Assembly: GCA_024642005.1 (NCBI GenBank)
Contig: JAHECA010000005.1
Span: forward strand, 100,349-144,666
Direction: 5' to 3'
From: Robiginitalea sp.
Lineage (GTDB): Bacteria > Bacteroidota > Bacteroidia > Flavobacteriales > Flavobacteriaceae
DNA length: 44,318 bases
The notes under the pieces were generated by a model. That model worked only from the letters and a program-made list of their open reading frames with translations. It had not been told where the DNA came from and searched no databases. Both the position numbers and the translations under genes were made by a program. Below, in pieces: positions 26,257-33,428 of this stretch. Every line of letters starts with the position of its first letter. Position 1 is the stretch's first letter.

Positions 26257-26818
26257 ACGCTTCCAATAATTTGCCTTGCAGGCTTGTTGTCAAAACGGCC
26301 TTGAGCCGTTCGCGGGCCCGAAACAGGCGTACCTTTGCGGTGCCCGGGTTCAGACCCATTATTGCGGCTACCTCCTGCAGGCTTTGTTCCTGCAGATAAA
26401 ACAGGCTGAGCAGGGAACGGTCGGCCGGGTCGAGTCGCTCCAGGGCCTGGTCGAGCACCGATCGGCGCTCGCGTTCCATCAGCTGGCTCCAGGTATCGTC
26501 AAGGCTGCGGGCCGAGACCTGTTCCGGCGACAGTTCGGAACGCAATTCCGGTTTGCGGCCTTCCGCCCCTGCCGTATCCAGAATGCGGTTGTAGGCTATT
26601 TTATAGAGCCAGGTCGAAAACTTGGAGCTCCCCCTGAAGCCTTTCAGCCCCAGGTAGGCTTTTATGAATACATCCTGAGCGGTTTCCTCAGCCAACTCGC
26701 GGTTTCTAAGAAGGCGAACGGCCAGGGTAAACACCATATGCTGATACCGCTCTACCAGTCCCTGGTAGGCTGCAGTATCGCCGGCGAGCACCCGATCTAT
26801 CAGCTCCCTGTCGCTCAT
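26246..26818 (-). CDS. ECF RNA polymerase sigma factor
   Basis: Sigma-70 family ECF sigma factor of 190 aa from the chosen start. Region 2 covers about residues 13-83 (AEETAQDVFIKAYLGLKGFR, SSKFSTWLYKIAYNRILD), and region 4 about 125-175 (LSLFYLQEQSLQEVAAIMGL, GTAKVRLFRARERLK). Regions 1 and 3 are absent. ATGs at 26839, 26830 and 26818 are in frame. I prefer 26818 because an ECF-type promoter with its CGTC at 26842-26845 would place the transcript start near 26836. The gene is translationally coupled to the membrane protein gene downstream, and the promoter pattern suggests it activates its own transcription. Confidence 0.93.
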   Translation of the reverse strand: MSDRELIDRVLAGDTAAYQGLVERYQHMVFTLAVRLLRNRELAEETAQDVFIKAYLGLKGFRGSSKFSTWLYKIAYNRILDTAGAEGRKPELRSELSPEQVSARSLDDTWSQLMERERRSVLDQALERLDPADRSLLSLFYLQEQSLQEVAAIMGLNPGTAKVRLFRARERLKAVLTTSLQGKLLEAYGR

Positions 26819-26841
26819 GTGTTGGTTCATCTGTTCCATAA

Positions 26842-26868
26842 GACGGCCCAGGGCCGCCTGTGGTTACA
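26842..26868 (-). promoter_or_regulatory. ECF-type promoter of the sigma factor gene
   Basis: On the minus strand, TGTAACC (26862-26868), a 16-bp spacer, CGTC (26842-26845). It is the mirror image of the DUF6249 promoter at 26885-26911. AAC-type -35 and CGTC -10 boxes at this distance are characteristic of ECF promoters, for example the TGTAAC/CGWC pattern of Bacillus subtilis SigX. Confidence 0.65.
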
Positions 26869-26891
26869 AAATTTACGCATTTTGTGTAACC
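26862..26891. repeat. Inverted repeat joining the two divergent ECF -35 boxes
   Basis: GGTTACAAAAT (26862-26872) and ATTTTGTGTAACC (26879-26891) form an imperfect inverted repeat with a two-base insertion in the right arm. It carries one -35 box per strand. It may only reflect symmetric promoters, or also bind a regulator. Confidence 0.6.
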
Positions 26892-26911
26892 TGTTGCCGA
26901 AACACACCGTC
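26885..26911 (+). promoter_or_regulatory. ECF-type promoter of the DUF6249 gene
   Basis: TGTAACC (26885-26891), a 16-bp spacer, CGTC (26908-26911) followed by AGAT. Transcription would start near 26918, giving a leader of about 36 nt. It is identical in both boxes and spacing to the promoter of the sigma gene on the other strand. Confidence 0.65.
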
Positions 26912-26953
26912 AGATGCGGTACAAAATCGAAAAACCATTTAAACTTAAACATT

Positions 26954-27304
26954 ATGGGAGGAGAAATCGTAGTATTCATTGGTATGTTTTCCGTGGTATT
27001 CGGAATTGCCTATCTGTTCTATTCGACCCGGAACAAGGAAAGGCTTGCCCTGATCGAAAAAGGGGCCGATGCCAGCATCTTTATCAAAGGACGCCGGCAG
27101 GCCCAGCCTTTCTGGAAGATATTGATCCTGAACCTGGCCCTGCTGCTGATGGGCATCGGCGCCGGAGTGATGGTGGGCGGGGCCCTGCACGCCGCAGCCG
27201 GGGTCGAAGAAGGCATTGCCATGCCCGGCTCCATTTTCCTGCTGGCAGGTACGGGCCTGCTCATCGGGTTCTTCATCACCAAAAAGATGGACAAGGAGCT
27301 CTAG
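26954..27304 (+). CDS. DUF6249 small membrane protein
   Basis: A 116-aa protein with three hydrophobic helices: about residues 4-23 (VVFIGMFSVVFGIAYLFYS), 53-75 and 90-108. A conserved cytoplasmic stretch NKERLALIEKGADASIF lies after the first helix. This is the DUF6249 type common in Flavobacteriia, whose function is unknown. The frame is open far upstream, but that part is antisense to the sigma gene, and the ATG at 26954 starts the conserved MGGEIVVF. Divergent from the ECF sigma gene and sharing mirror-image ECF-type promoters, it is a likely member of that regulon. An intrinsic terminator follows. Confidence 0.85.
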   Translation: MGGEIVVFIGMFSVVFGIAYLFYSTRNKERLALIEKGADASIFIKGRRQAQPFWKILILNLALLLMGIGAGVMVGGALHAAAGVEEGIAMPGSIFLLAGTGLLIGFFITKKMDKEL

Positions 27305-27323
27305 GCCCTGTCAGACTTATCGG

Positions 27324-27352
27324 AAACCGCCCCTCAAAAGGCGGTTTTTTTT
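27324..27352 (+). terminator. Intrinsic terminator after the DUF6249 gene
   Basis: AAACCGCC (27324-27331) pairs with GGCGGTTT (27340-27347) across an 8-nt loop, followed by a T-run to 27352. It lies 20 bp after the stop codon. Confidence 0.88.
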
Positions 27353-27448
27353 GCCCGTGCAAGGCCGGGTCATTAAAGAAAGTCAGGCGGTTTCAGGTTT
27401 AGGTTTTACCGCGGCAAACCGCTACCTTTCCTGCTGAAAACCAATCCT

Positions 27449-28081
27449 ATGGAAATCGTAAGTACCAACCGGGCCACGCCGGTTGTCCTGAACTGGAAAG
27501 GCCGCGATATTACCACCGGCATCTTCAAAATGCCTCAAAATGAAGGCATCTGCCTGAAAACGGGAGGGGTATCGGGCGATACGGTGGGCAACCCGGGTGT
27601 CCACGGCGGGCGGTATAAAGCCTGTTACCTGTTTGCCGCAGACACCTACCCGCACTGGCAGGATAGCTATCCAAAGCTCGACTGGAAGTACGGCATGTTC
27701 GGGGAGAACCTGAGCGTTGAGGGCCTTGACGAGCGCGAGCTGAGGGTCGGGACTGAGTTGCGCGCCGGGGAAGCCCTGCTGCGGATCACCAGCCCCAGGG
27801 AGCCCTGCTTCAAGCTCGGCCTGCGCTTCCAGGATCAATCCATTATCGAAAAGTTTATAGCCTACGGCCGGCCGGGAGCCTATGCCGAGGTGGTGCGGGA
27901 AGGGACGGTGCGTCCAGGCGACCGCCTCGAACTGGTTTCTCAACCCGACGACCTGAGCGTGGCCGACTTTTACCGGCTGCTCTACGGGGAGCAAAAAGAC
28001 CCGGAAATGCTGGAACGGGCCCTGGAATGGCACTTTCTTTCCGACCAAACCCGGCAAATGCTCAGGCGCTGGCTGAAATAA
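27449..28081 (+). CDS. MOSC domain protein (YiiM-like)
   Basis: A 210-aa cytoplasmic protein of the MOSC superfamily, related to the C-terminal domain of molybdenum-cofactor sulfurases. Signatures are GGVSGDTVGNPGVHGG, YGMFGENLSVEGL and the conserved cysteine Cys120 in SPREPCFKLGLRF, followed by a helical YiiM-type tail. YiiM proteins act in Mo-cofactor-dependent reduction of N-hydroxylated compounds in enterobacteria; whether this one does is unknown. It converges on the small secreted protein gene, with a shared terminator. Confidence 0.92.
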   Translation: MEIVSTNRATPVVLNWKGRDITTGIFKMPQNEGICLKTGGVSGDTVGNPGVHGGRYKACYLFAADTYPHWQDSYPKLDWKYGMFGENLSVEGLDERELRVGTELRAGEALLRITSPREPCFKLGLRFQDQSIIEKFIAYGRPGAYAEVVREGTVRPGDRLELVSQPDDLSVADFYRLLYGEQKDPEMLERALEWHFLSDQTRQMLRRWLK

Positions 28082-28110
28082 AAAGAGGGAGCGCGCGTGC
28101 TCCCTCTTTT
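28081..28110. terminator. Bidirectional terminator between MOSC and secreted-protein genes
   Basis: AAAAGAGGGAGC (28081-28092) pairs with GCTCCCTCTTTT (28099-28110) across a 6-nt loop, giving T-runs on both strands. It lies directly after the MOSC stop and 26 bp after the stop of the minus-strand gene. Confidence 0.88.
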
Positions 28111-28135
28111 CGAAACATAACTAACTAAACATCCA

Positions 28136-28498
28136 TTACCTGACAACTTTCAGGGATTCTGAATAGGTTCTATCTCCTTCGCTTACCAGCACCTCTACAC
28201 GGTAAGTGCCTGCTCCGGCCTGTTCGAAGTTGAAGGCCTTTTCCACCACCGGGGTGTTTTTAAAGCGCTCAAAGAAGAGCAGGCGTCCTTCCTGGTCCAA
28301 CACTTTCACCACTACGGTGCTGCCGTCCAGGTTCAGGTAATTGAGATATACTTTCTCACCGGCCTTACGGATATACGGGTCGGCGTAGGAGTTCCGGGAT
28401 TCGGTACGTACTACCGGAGACCCGGGCGCGGCCAGGGCTTCTGCGGTTCCAGCCATTACTGCGAATGCTGTTGCAAGGGTGATCCAATGTTTTTTCAT
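28136..28498 (-). CDS. Small secreted protein, beta-sandwich type (DUF3244-like)
   Basis: A 120-aa exported protein. The signal peptide MKKHWITLATAFAVMAGTAE ends near ALA. About 95 residues of alternating beta-strand pattern follow (KVYLNYLNLDGSTVVVKVLD, LLFFERFKN, GTYRVEVLVSEGDRTYSESL, KVVR). The last part resembles the DUF3244 or sorting-domain-like folds of Bacteroidota, but the match is by eye only. The start at 28498 begins the signal peptide; a longer frame adds MCNSKNHFV. A TAGTTTTG promoter box lies 30 bp upstream. Confidence 0.75.
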   Translation of the reverse strand: MKKHWITLATAFAVMAGTAEALAAPGSPVVRTESRNSYADPYIRKAGEKVYLNYLNLDGSTVVVKVLDQEGRLLFFERFKNTPVVEKAFNFEQAGAGTYRVEVLVSEGDRTYSESLKVVR

Positions 28499-28527
28499 AA
28501 CGAAATGGTTTTTTGAATTACACAAGG

Positions 28528-28535
28528 CAAAACTA
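28528..28535 (-). promoter_or_regulatory. Promoter -7 box for the small secreted protein gene
   Basis: Minus-strand TAGTTTTG matches TAnnTTTG, 29 bp upstream of the ATG. Only a TTTT lies where the -33 TTTG is expected. Confidence 0.42.
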
Positions 28536-28678
28536 GGGGTGTGCAGGCGGGAAAACTACCTCCCGATTATCCACTTTATGTTCTATTTTATCAGGTTTTA
28601 CTGTTAATATTATATAAAAGGGTAATATCGCACAGGTTTTGGTTAATTTAGCATAGTCTGCCCCCTTGACCAACCCCG

Positions 28679-28686
28679 TATCTTTG
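28679..28686 (+). promoter_or_regulatory. Promoter -7 box for the AraC-AlkB operon
   Basis: TATCTTTG matches TAnnTTTG 18 bp before ATG 28705. A TCTG 18 bp upstream may be a weak -33 element. The predicted start near 28691 supports ATG 28705 over an earlier in-frame codon at 28666. Confidence 0.5.
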
Positions 28687-28704
28687 GTATACGCATCGCC
28701 ACCC

Positions 28705-29577
28705 ATGAACAAGCTCAAGGTAGTTTTTGAAACCATCGAACCCGATTTCGGGCATTCCTTTACCTATCAGAAGTTCGATGCCGCCCGCCCGAACAAAAAC
28801 CTGGGCTGGCATTACCACCCCGAAATAGAACTGGTCTACGTAAACGGCGGAAGCGGCAAGCGCCAGATAGGCAGCCATGTTTCGCACTACACCCAGGGCG
28901 ACCTGATTTTGATCGGGTCAAACCTGCCGCATTGCGGCTTTACGGATGCCTGTACCGGGAATACCAGCGAATCGGTGGTACAAATGAAGGACGACTTCCT
29001 GGGGTCCGTTTTTTTTGATATCCCTGAAATGCAGTCCATCAGACAGCTATTCGACCGGGGGCGCGGCGGTATTGCCTTTAAGGGCAATACCAAAAAGCGC
29101 ATCGGGGAAAAAATCGAAATCCTGGAATACAAGTCGGAATTCCAGCGGTTGTTGGCCATACTTAATATCCTGAACGAGCTGGGCCGCTGCGAGGAATACC
29201 AGATACTGAATGCCGACCACCTCACGGTAGAGACCCAAACCAAGGAGAACGACCGCATCAACGCCATTTTCAATTACGTAAAGGAGCACTACCGGGAACC
29301 CATAAGCCTGGAGGAAATAGCCGACCTGACCCATATGACCGTGCCGTCATTCTGTCGCTATTTCAAGAAAGTGACCCAGAAAACCTTTGTGCAGTTCGTG
29401 AACGAGTACCGGATGGTGCATGCTTCCAAATTGCTTGCCGAAAACGAGCACTCCATTACCGATATCTGCTTTGAAAGCGGCTTCAACAATTTTTCGCACT
29501 TCAACAAATCGTTCAAAGCCTTTACAGGTATGAGCCCTTCGGTATACCGGAACCAGCTGAAAACCGTGGTGCGGTAA
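28705..29577 (+). CDS. AraC family transcriptional regulator
   Basis: A 290-aa regulator with an N-terminal cupin sensor domain (WHYHPEIELVYVNGGSG, GDLILIGSNLPHCG). The C-terminal AraC double helix-turn-helix covers about residues 185-285: EPISLEEIADLTHMTVPSF, FVNEYRMVHASKLL, and the second helix region ITDICFESGFNNFSHFNKSF. The cupin histidines suggest sensing of a sugar-like or small polar ligand, but the effector is unknown. The stop codon overlaps the next ATG (TAATG), so it is translated in step with the AlkB-like gene. Confidence 0.94.
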   Translation: MNKLKVVFETIEPDFGHSFTYQKFDAARPNKNLGWHYHPEIELVYVNGGSGKRQIGSHVSHYTQGDLILIGSNLPHCGFTDACTGNTSESVVQMKDDFLGSVFFDIPEMQSIRQLFDRGRGGIAFKGNTKKRIGEKIEILEYKSEFQRLLAILNILNELGRCEEYQILNADHLTVETQTKENDRINAIFNYVKEHYREPISLEEIADLTHMTVPSFCRYFKKVTQKTFVQFVNEYRMVHASKLLAENEHSITDICFESGFNNFSHFNKSFKAFTGMSPSVYRNQLKTVVR

Positions 29578-30179
29578 TGCAGCCTGCCGCACGCCTTGAC
29601 CACCTGCCCGACTGCCGGCTGAGCTATCTCCCCGGCTTTCTGGAACCTCCCCGGGCAGAGGCCTTGTTCCGGCACTTGCTGGAAACCGTACCCTGGCGTC
29701 AGGACGCCATTACCCTCTTTGGAAAGACCTACCCGCAACCCCGGCTTACAGCCCTTTACGGGGACGCCGGAAAACCCTACTCCTATTCGGGAATAACCAT
29801 GCACCCCCTGCCTTTGACCCCTGCCCTTCAAGAGCTTCGGGCAGCCGTTGAGGGCGTATGCGGGCAGCGCTTCAGCACAGTACTTTTAAACCTGTACCGC
29901 GACGGACGCGACAGCAACGGCTGGCACGCCGACAACGAGCCCGAACTGGGCCCCGACCCGGTTATCGCCTCCCTTTCCCTGGGGGCGCCCCGCGCCTTTC
30001 ACCTGAAACACCGGGAGCTGAAAGACCAGCGCCTCAAATGGGTCCTTGAGCCGGGCAGCCTGCTGCTCATGGCCGGAGGCACACAGCGGCACTGGTTGCA
30101 CCAGGTCCCCAAGACACGCCGCCCCGTGGGGCCCCGCATCAATCTTACCTTTCGGGAAATCCTCGAAAAAGGAGCTTAG
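29577..30179 (+). CDS. AlkB-like 2-oxoglutarate/Fe(II) dioxygenase
   Basis: A 200-aa oxidative dealkylation enzyme of the AlkB family, close to the ALKBH2/3-like bacterial group. The iron ligands are His117 and Asp119 (NGWHADNEPELG) and His175 (WLHQVP). The 2-oxoglutarate-binding Arg187 and the second Arg193 are in PRINLTFR, and the YSG(I) motif of the nucleotide lid is YSYSGITMHPLP. It would repair alkylated bases such as 1-methyladenine in DNA or RNA. It is coupled by TAATG to an AraC-type regulator rather than to ada. It overlaps the 3' end of the nuclease gene by 4 bp. Confidence 0.93.
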   Translation: MQPAARLDHLPDCRLSYLPGFLEPPRAEALFRHLLETVPWRQDAITLFGKTYPQPRLTALYGDAGKPYSYSGITMHPLPLTPALQELRAAVEGVCGQRFSTVLLNLYRDGRDSNGWHADNEPELGPDPVIASLSLGAPRAFHLKHRELKDQRLKWVLEPGSLLLMAGGTQRHWLHQVPKTRRPVGPRINLTFREILEKGA

Positions 30180-30949
30180 TCGTAAATGGCGTTGAGCACA
30201 GCAGCCAGGCGCAATCCGCCCAGCAGCAGTTGCCGCTCCACCGTATCCCACCACACATAACGATACGGGTATGAGAGCTTCTGGCCCGTTTCGGCCGAAC
30301 CATAAAGCTCGCTGGCCAGGTCCTGGTTTTCACCTACCCAGGCCAGCAGGCTTCCCTCCTGGATTTCGGCTACCTGCTTTTTTGACACCCGGGGCAGGTT
30401 GCCTGCCAGTTCGGTGTAACTCATCCCGTAGCTGTCGATCAGGTTCGAATCCCAGACCCGGTGCAGGTTGGTCCCCTCACCAAACCATTGCAGCTGTATG
30501 TCGTTCCCGCCTTTGTCTTCCTGCCGGCCCACGTGGAGGGGCTGGTGCAGGTCCCCGATAAAATGAAGGAGCAGCTTCAGGTAAAAGGCCTGTTCCTCGC
30601 TGGGGGCATTGGGGTCTTTCAAAACGGAAATACAGTGTTCTATCCCCTTAACGATGTCGCCGCCCGGCGCATGCACCGCTTCCGGATACCGCTGGTCGGC
30701 GGGAATGTTGACGTAATGCCAGGCCGAAAAGCGGCGGTAAAGGGTGTCGGATTTAATGTCGTCTCCAAAGGTTGCGGCCTCGGCCAGGCTTTGTCCGTCC
30801 AGCAATTTTGCTACGGCCCTCCGCGCCTTGCGGCTCAGGTGCTCCCCGGCCACCTGGCCCACCACCCGGTGCCCGGTCGGCCCCCAGATAGGCTCCGAAG
30901 CACTAAGGGCCAAAGGGAGCAGGCAGAGTAAACAGAGGAACTTTTTCAT
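30176..30949 (-). CDS. Secreted S1/P1 family nuclease
   Basis: A 257-aa exported zinc nuclease that degrades single-stranded nucleic acid. The signal peptide ends near residue 18-21, leaving Trp22 at or close to the mature N-terminus, where the family needs it as a zinc ligand. Other ligands are His27 (GPTGHRVVG), Asp63/64 (FGDDIKSD), His78 (AWHYVNIP), His129 with Asp133 (LLHFIGDLHQPLHVG), and His163 with Asp167 (LHRVWDSNLI). It probably acts in the periplasm or outside the cell in nucleotide and phosphate scavenging. A TACTTTTG box lies upstream. Confidence 0.94.
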   Translation of the reverse strand: MKKFLCLLCLLPLALSASEPIWGPTGHRVVGQVAGEHLSRKARRAVAKLLDGQSLAEAATFGDDIKSDTLYRRFSAWHYVNIPADQRYPEAVHAPGGDIVKGIEHCISVLKDPNAPSEEQAFYLKLLLHFIGDLHQPLHVGRQEDKGGNDIQLQWFGEGTNLHRVWDSNLIDSYGMSYTELAGNLPRVSKKQVAEIQEGSLLAWVGENQDLASELYGSAETGQKLSYPYRYVWWDTVERQLLLGGLRLAAVLNAIYD

Positions 30950-30966
30950 ACCAATTACTTAGGGTT

Positions 30967-30974
30967 CAAAAGTA
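30967..30974 (-). promoter_or_regulatory. Promoter -7 box for the S1/P1 nuclease gene
   Basis: Minus-strand TACTTTTG matches TAnnTTTG, 17 bp before the ATG. No clear -33 element is present. Confidence 0.42.
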
Positions 30975-31041
30975 GCAAAACCCCTTTAAGGAATTGTTAA
31001 ATGGCCGGTGGATTTGGACGGATTATTGGAACTTGCCATTC

Positions 31042-33297
31042 GTGTTGCACCGTATATTCAACATAAGGCCGCGCTGGCTACGCACCCTGCTGGTCTTACC
31101 CGGTATAGTTTTGCTGCTTGCCGGGCTGTTCCTGCTTTCGGTATCCCTTGGTATGTGGGGACCGGTACCCGGCAGGCGCGACCTGGCCGACATCCGTCTC
31201 GACCGCGCCTCGGAGGTCTACACGGCCGACAGCGTGCTCATCGGCAAGTTTTATCTGTATGACCGACAGCCCGTGCCGCTCAGCCAGATGCCCCAACACG
31301 CCCTGAACGCCCTGGTGTCTATAGAAGACGAACGGTTTTACAGGCATTCGGGGGTCGATTACCCCAGCCTGGCCCGGGTTTTCTTTAAAACGATCCTGAT
31401 GCAGGATGCCGGGGCGGGGGGCGGCAGCACCCTGAGCCAGCAACTGATTAAAAACCTCTACCCCCGCCGTAAGGGCGGTCGCCTGCAACTGGCCGCCGAC
31501 AAGGTGCGGGAGATGCTGGCAGCCACCCGCCTGGAACGGATGTATGAAAAGGAGGAAATCCTGGAACGCTACCTGAATACGGTTTCGTTCGGCGACAACA
31601 GTTTCGGCATCGAAAGCGCCTCGCGGAAATTCTTCGGCAAGCCCGCCTCTGCCCTCAGGCCCGAAGAGGCAGCTACACTTATCGGCATGCTCAAAGCCAC
31701 CCACAGCTACAATCCCCGTCTTTATCCTGAGGCCAGCCTGGGCAGAAGGAACCTCGTGCTCGAGGCCATGGCCCGCAACGGCTACCTGGGTGCAGGCGAA
31801 GCCGACAGCCTGAAGCAGACACCCCTGGTCCTCGACTACCGGCCTTACAATCCAAATGCAGGCCTGGCCCCCTATTTCCGGGAAGCTGTCCGCAAACAGG
31901 TGGCGGCCTGGCTCGATTCCCTGCCCGAGGCAGACACGGTGGTGAACCTCTACACCTCCGGCCTGAAAATTTACACCACGTTGAATTACCGAATGCAGGA
32001 GCTGGCCGAAGCCGTTACCCGGACCCATATGAAGCAGTTGCAGGCCACTTTTGAGAAGGCCTATGGGCGCCGGGCACCCTGGCTGGCCGATAAGCAGTTC
32101 ATTGCGGGGTACCTGAGCGGCTCGGAGGCCTACCGGAGACTGGAGGAGCAGGGGCTGGCGCCAGGGGCCATCCTGGATTCCCTGGAGCAGCCGCACCCTT
32201 TGGAGCTGAGTGATTGGGAAGGTACGCGGCAGAGCATCGGCAGCACCCGCGACAGCCTGCTGCACTATGCAAAAATGCTGCAGACCGGGCAACTGGTGAT
32301 CGATGCCCGAACCGGAGCCGTGCTGAGCTGGGTTGGAGGCATCGATTATGCCCACTTCAAATACGACCACGTTTCCCAGAGCCGCCGGCAGGTGGGGTCG
32401 GTGTTCAAGCCGGTAGTTTACACCACTGCCATCGAATCGGGCATCCCGCCCTGTGAATACTTCCCGGCCCGTGAAATCCGGTACGAGAACCTGGAAGACT
32501 GGACGCCTTCCAATTCGGGTGATAAGGACGAAACCTTCCTGAATTACTCCATGCAGGAGGCCCTGCAGAACTCGGTTAACACGGTAGCCGTGCAGGTACT
32601 CGAAAAAACCGGCATCCCGAAAGTCGTCGCCCAGGCACGGGCCATGGGGATACAGGCCGACTTGCCCGAGACCCCCTCCCTGGCGCTGGGTGCAGGTTCG
32701 ATCGGCATCCCGGAAGTGGCCGGCGCCTATGCGAGTTTTGTGAACGGGGGTCGGCCCCTTCGCCCCTATTCCCTGCTGCGGATAACCGACCGCCAGGGCC
32801 GGCTGCTTTACAGGCGTCAGGATGATCTGCCCGCCGAACCGGCCTATTCGGAAAAGACCCGCCAAATCATGCTGCAGATGCTGCAAGCGGTGGCCGAGGC
32901 CGGCACGGCTTCGCGCCTGCGCACTGAATACGGCCTCACCGGGGCCATCGCCGGCAAGACCGGCACCACCCAGAACAACAAGGACGCCTGGTTTGTAGCC
33001 CTTACCCCCAGGTTGGTACACGTGAGTTGGGTGGGGCTTGAGAACCACGAGCTGGGCTTTCCGAACACCCGTATCGGGCAGGGGGCCAATGCTGCCCTAC
33101 CCCTGTTTGCAGGCTGGTACGGGGAATTGAAGAAAACCCCGGGGCTCAGGGCCTGGGCCGCCGGTTCGTTCGGCGAGCCAGGCCCTGAAATCAGGCGCCT
33201 GATGGACTGCCCGCCCGTGAAACGGGACGGCTTTTTCAAACGGCTCTTCTCGAACCCGGACAAGACAAAGACCCGCAAATTCAAAAACAAATCGTGA
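31042..33297 (+). CDS. Penicillin-binding protein 1A (glycosyltransferase/transpeptidase)
   Basis: Bifunctional peptidoglycan synthase of about 751 aa. The membrane helix is at about residues 14-37. The GT51 glycosyltransferase domain has the catalytic Glu in SIEDERFYRHSGVDY (about 95) and STLSQQLIKNLYPRRK. The transpeptidase domain has Ser453-VF-Lys456 in VGSVFKPVVY, the SVN motif (about 511) and KTG (about 639) in AGKTGTTQNNKDAWF. No in-frame ATG precedes the membrane helix. I use GTG 31042; TTG 30994 is possible, but a promoter-like TTTA-N20-TGGATTTG (30985-31016) would lie inside that longer version. Confidence 0.93.
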   Translation: MLHRIFNIRPRWLRTLLVLPGIVLLLAGLFLLSVSLGMWGPVPGRRDLADIRLDRASEVYTADSVLIGKFYLYDRQPVPLSQMPQHALNALVSIEDERFYRHSGVDYPSLARVFFKTILMQDAGAGGGSTLSQQLIKNLYPRRKGGRLQLAADKVREMLAATRLERMYEKEEILERYLNTVSFGDNSFGIESASRKFFGKPASALRPEEAATLIGMLKATHSYNPRLYPEASLGRRNLVLEAMARNGYLGAGEADSLKQTPLVLDYRPYNPNAGLAPYFREAVRKQVAAWLDSLPEADTVVNLYTSGLKIYTTLNYRMQELAEAVTRTHMKQLQATFEKAYGRRAPWLADKQFIAGYLSGSEAYRRLEEQGLAPGAILDSLEQPHPLELSDWEGTRQSIGSTRDSLLHYAKMLQTGQLVIDARTGAVLSWVGGIDYAHFKYDHVSQSRRQVGSVFKPVVYTTAIESGIPPCEYFPAREIRYENLEDWTPSNSGDKDETFLNYSMQEALQNSVNTVAVQVLEKTGIPKVVAQARAMGIQADLPETPSLALGAGSIGIPEVAGAYASFVNGGRPLRPYSLLRITDRQGRLLYRRQDDLPAEPAYSEKTRQIMLQMLQAVAEAGTASRLRTEYGLTGAIAGKTGTTQNNKDAWFVALTPRLVHVSWVGLENHELGFPNTRIGQGANAALPLFAGWYGELKKTPGLRAWAAGSFGEPGPEIRRLMDCPPVKRDGFFKRLFSNPDKTKTRKFKNKS

Positions 33298-33394
33298 TGC
33301 AGGCCGGGCCCCGCCCTGCCCAAATGCCTTTTGCGGCGGGCCAAAAAAACAGGAAGAATATCCGTTAATATGTGTTTTATTCACACTCGTACCT

Positions 33395-33402
33395 TATTTT
33401 TG
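33395..33402 (+). promoter_or_regulatory. Promoter -7 box for the DUF5916 gene
   Basis: TATTTTTG matches TAnnTTTG, 26 bp before the ATG. Only TGTG stands at the -33 position. Confidence 0.45.
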
Positions 33403-33428
33403 CAACCCATAAATCGGACTGACAACTG

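Noticed and set aside
26276-26953. N-terminal extension of the DUF6249 frame
   Set aside because: It is antisense to the sigma factor gene and unlike any protein. The family starts at MGGEIVVF (26954), behind a promoter.
31001-31063. Short ATG frame (about 20 codons) at the PBP1A start, considered as a frameshifted N-terminus or leader peptide
   Set aside because: Its translation is not signal-like, and the PBP frame is intact without it.
31096-33048. A 650-codon open frame on the minus strand inside the PBP1A gene
   Set aside because: It is an exact antisense shadow of a gene with complete catalytic motifs. Long antisense frames are expected in GC-rich codon usage, and the translation has no recognisable domain.
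33307-33342. GC-rich inverted repeat (GGCCCCGCC / GGCGGGCC) after the PBP1A gene, considered as a terminator
   Set aside because: The stem has a bulge and a long loop. It is followed by A rather than T on the plus strand, and there is no T-run on the correct side for the minus strand.
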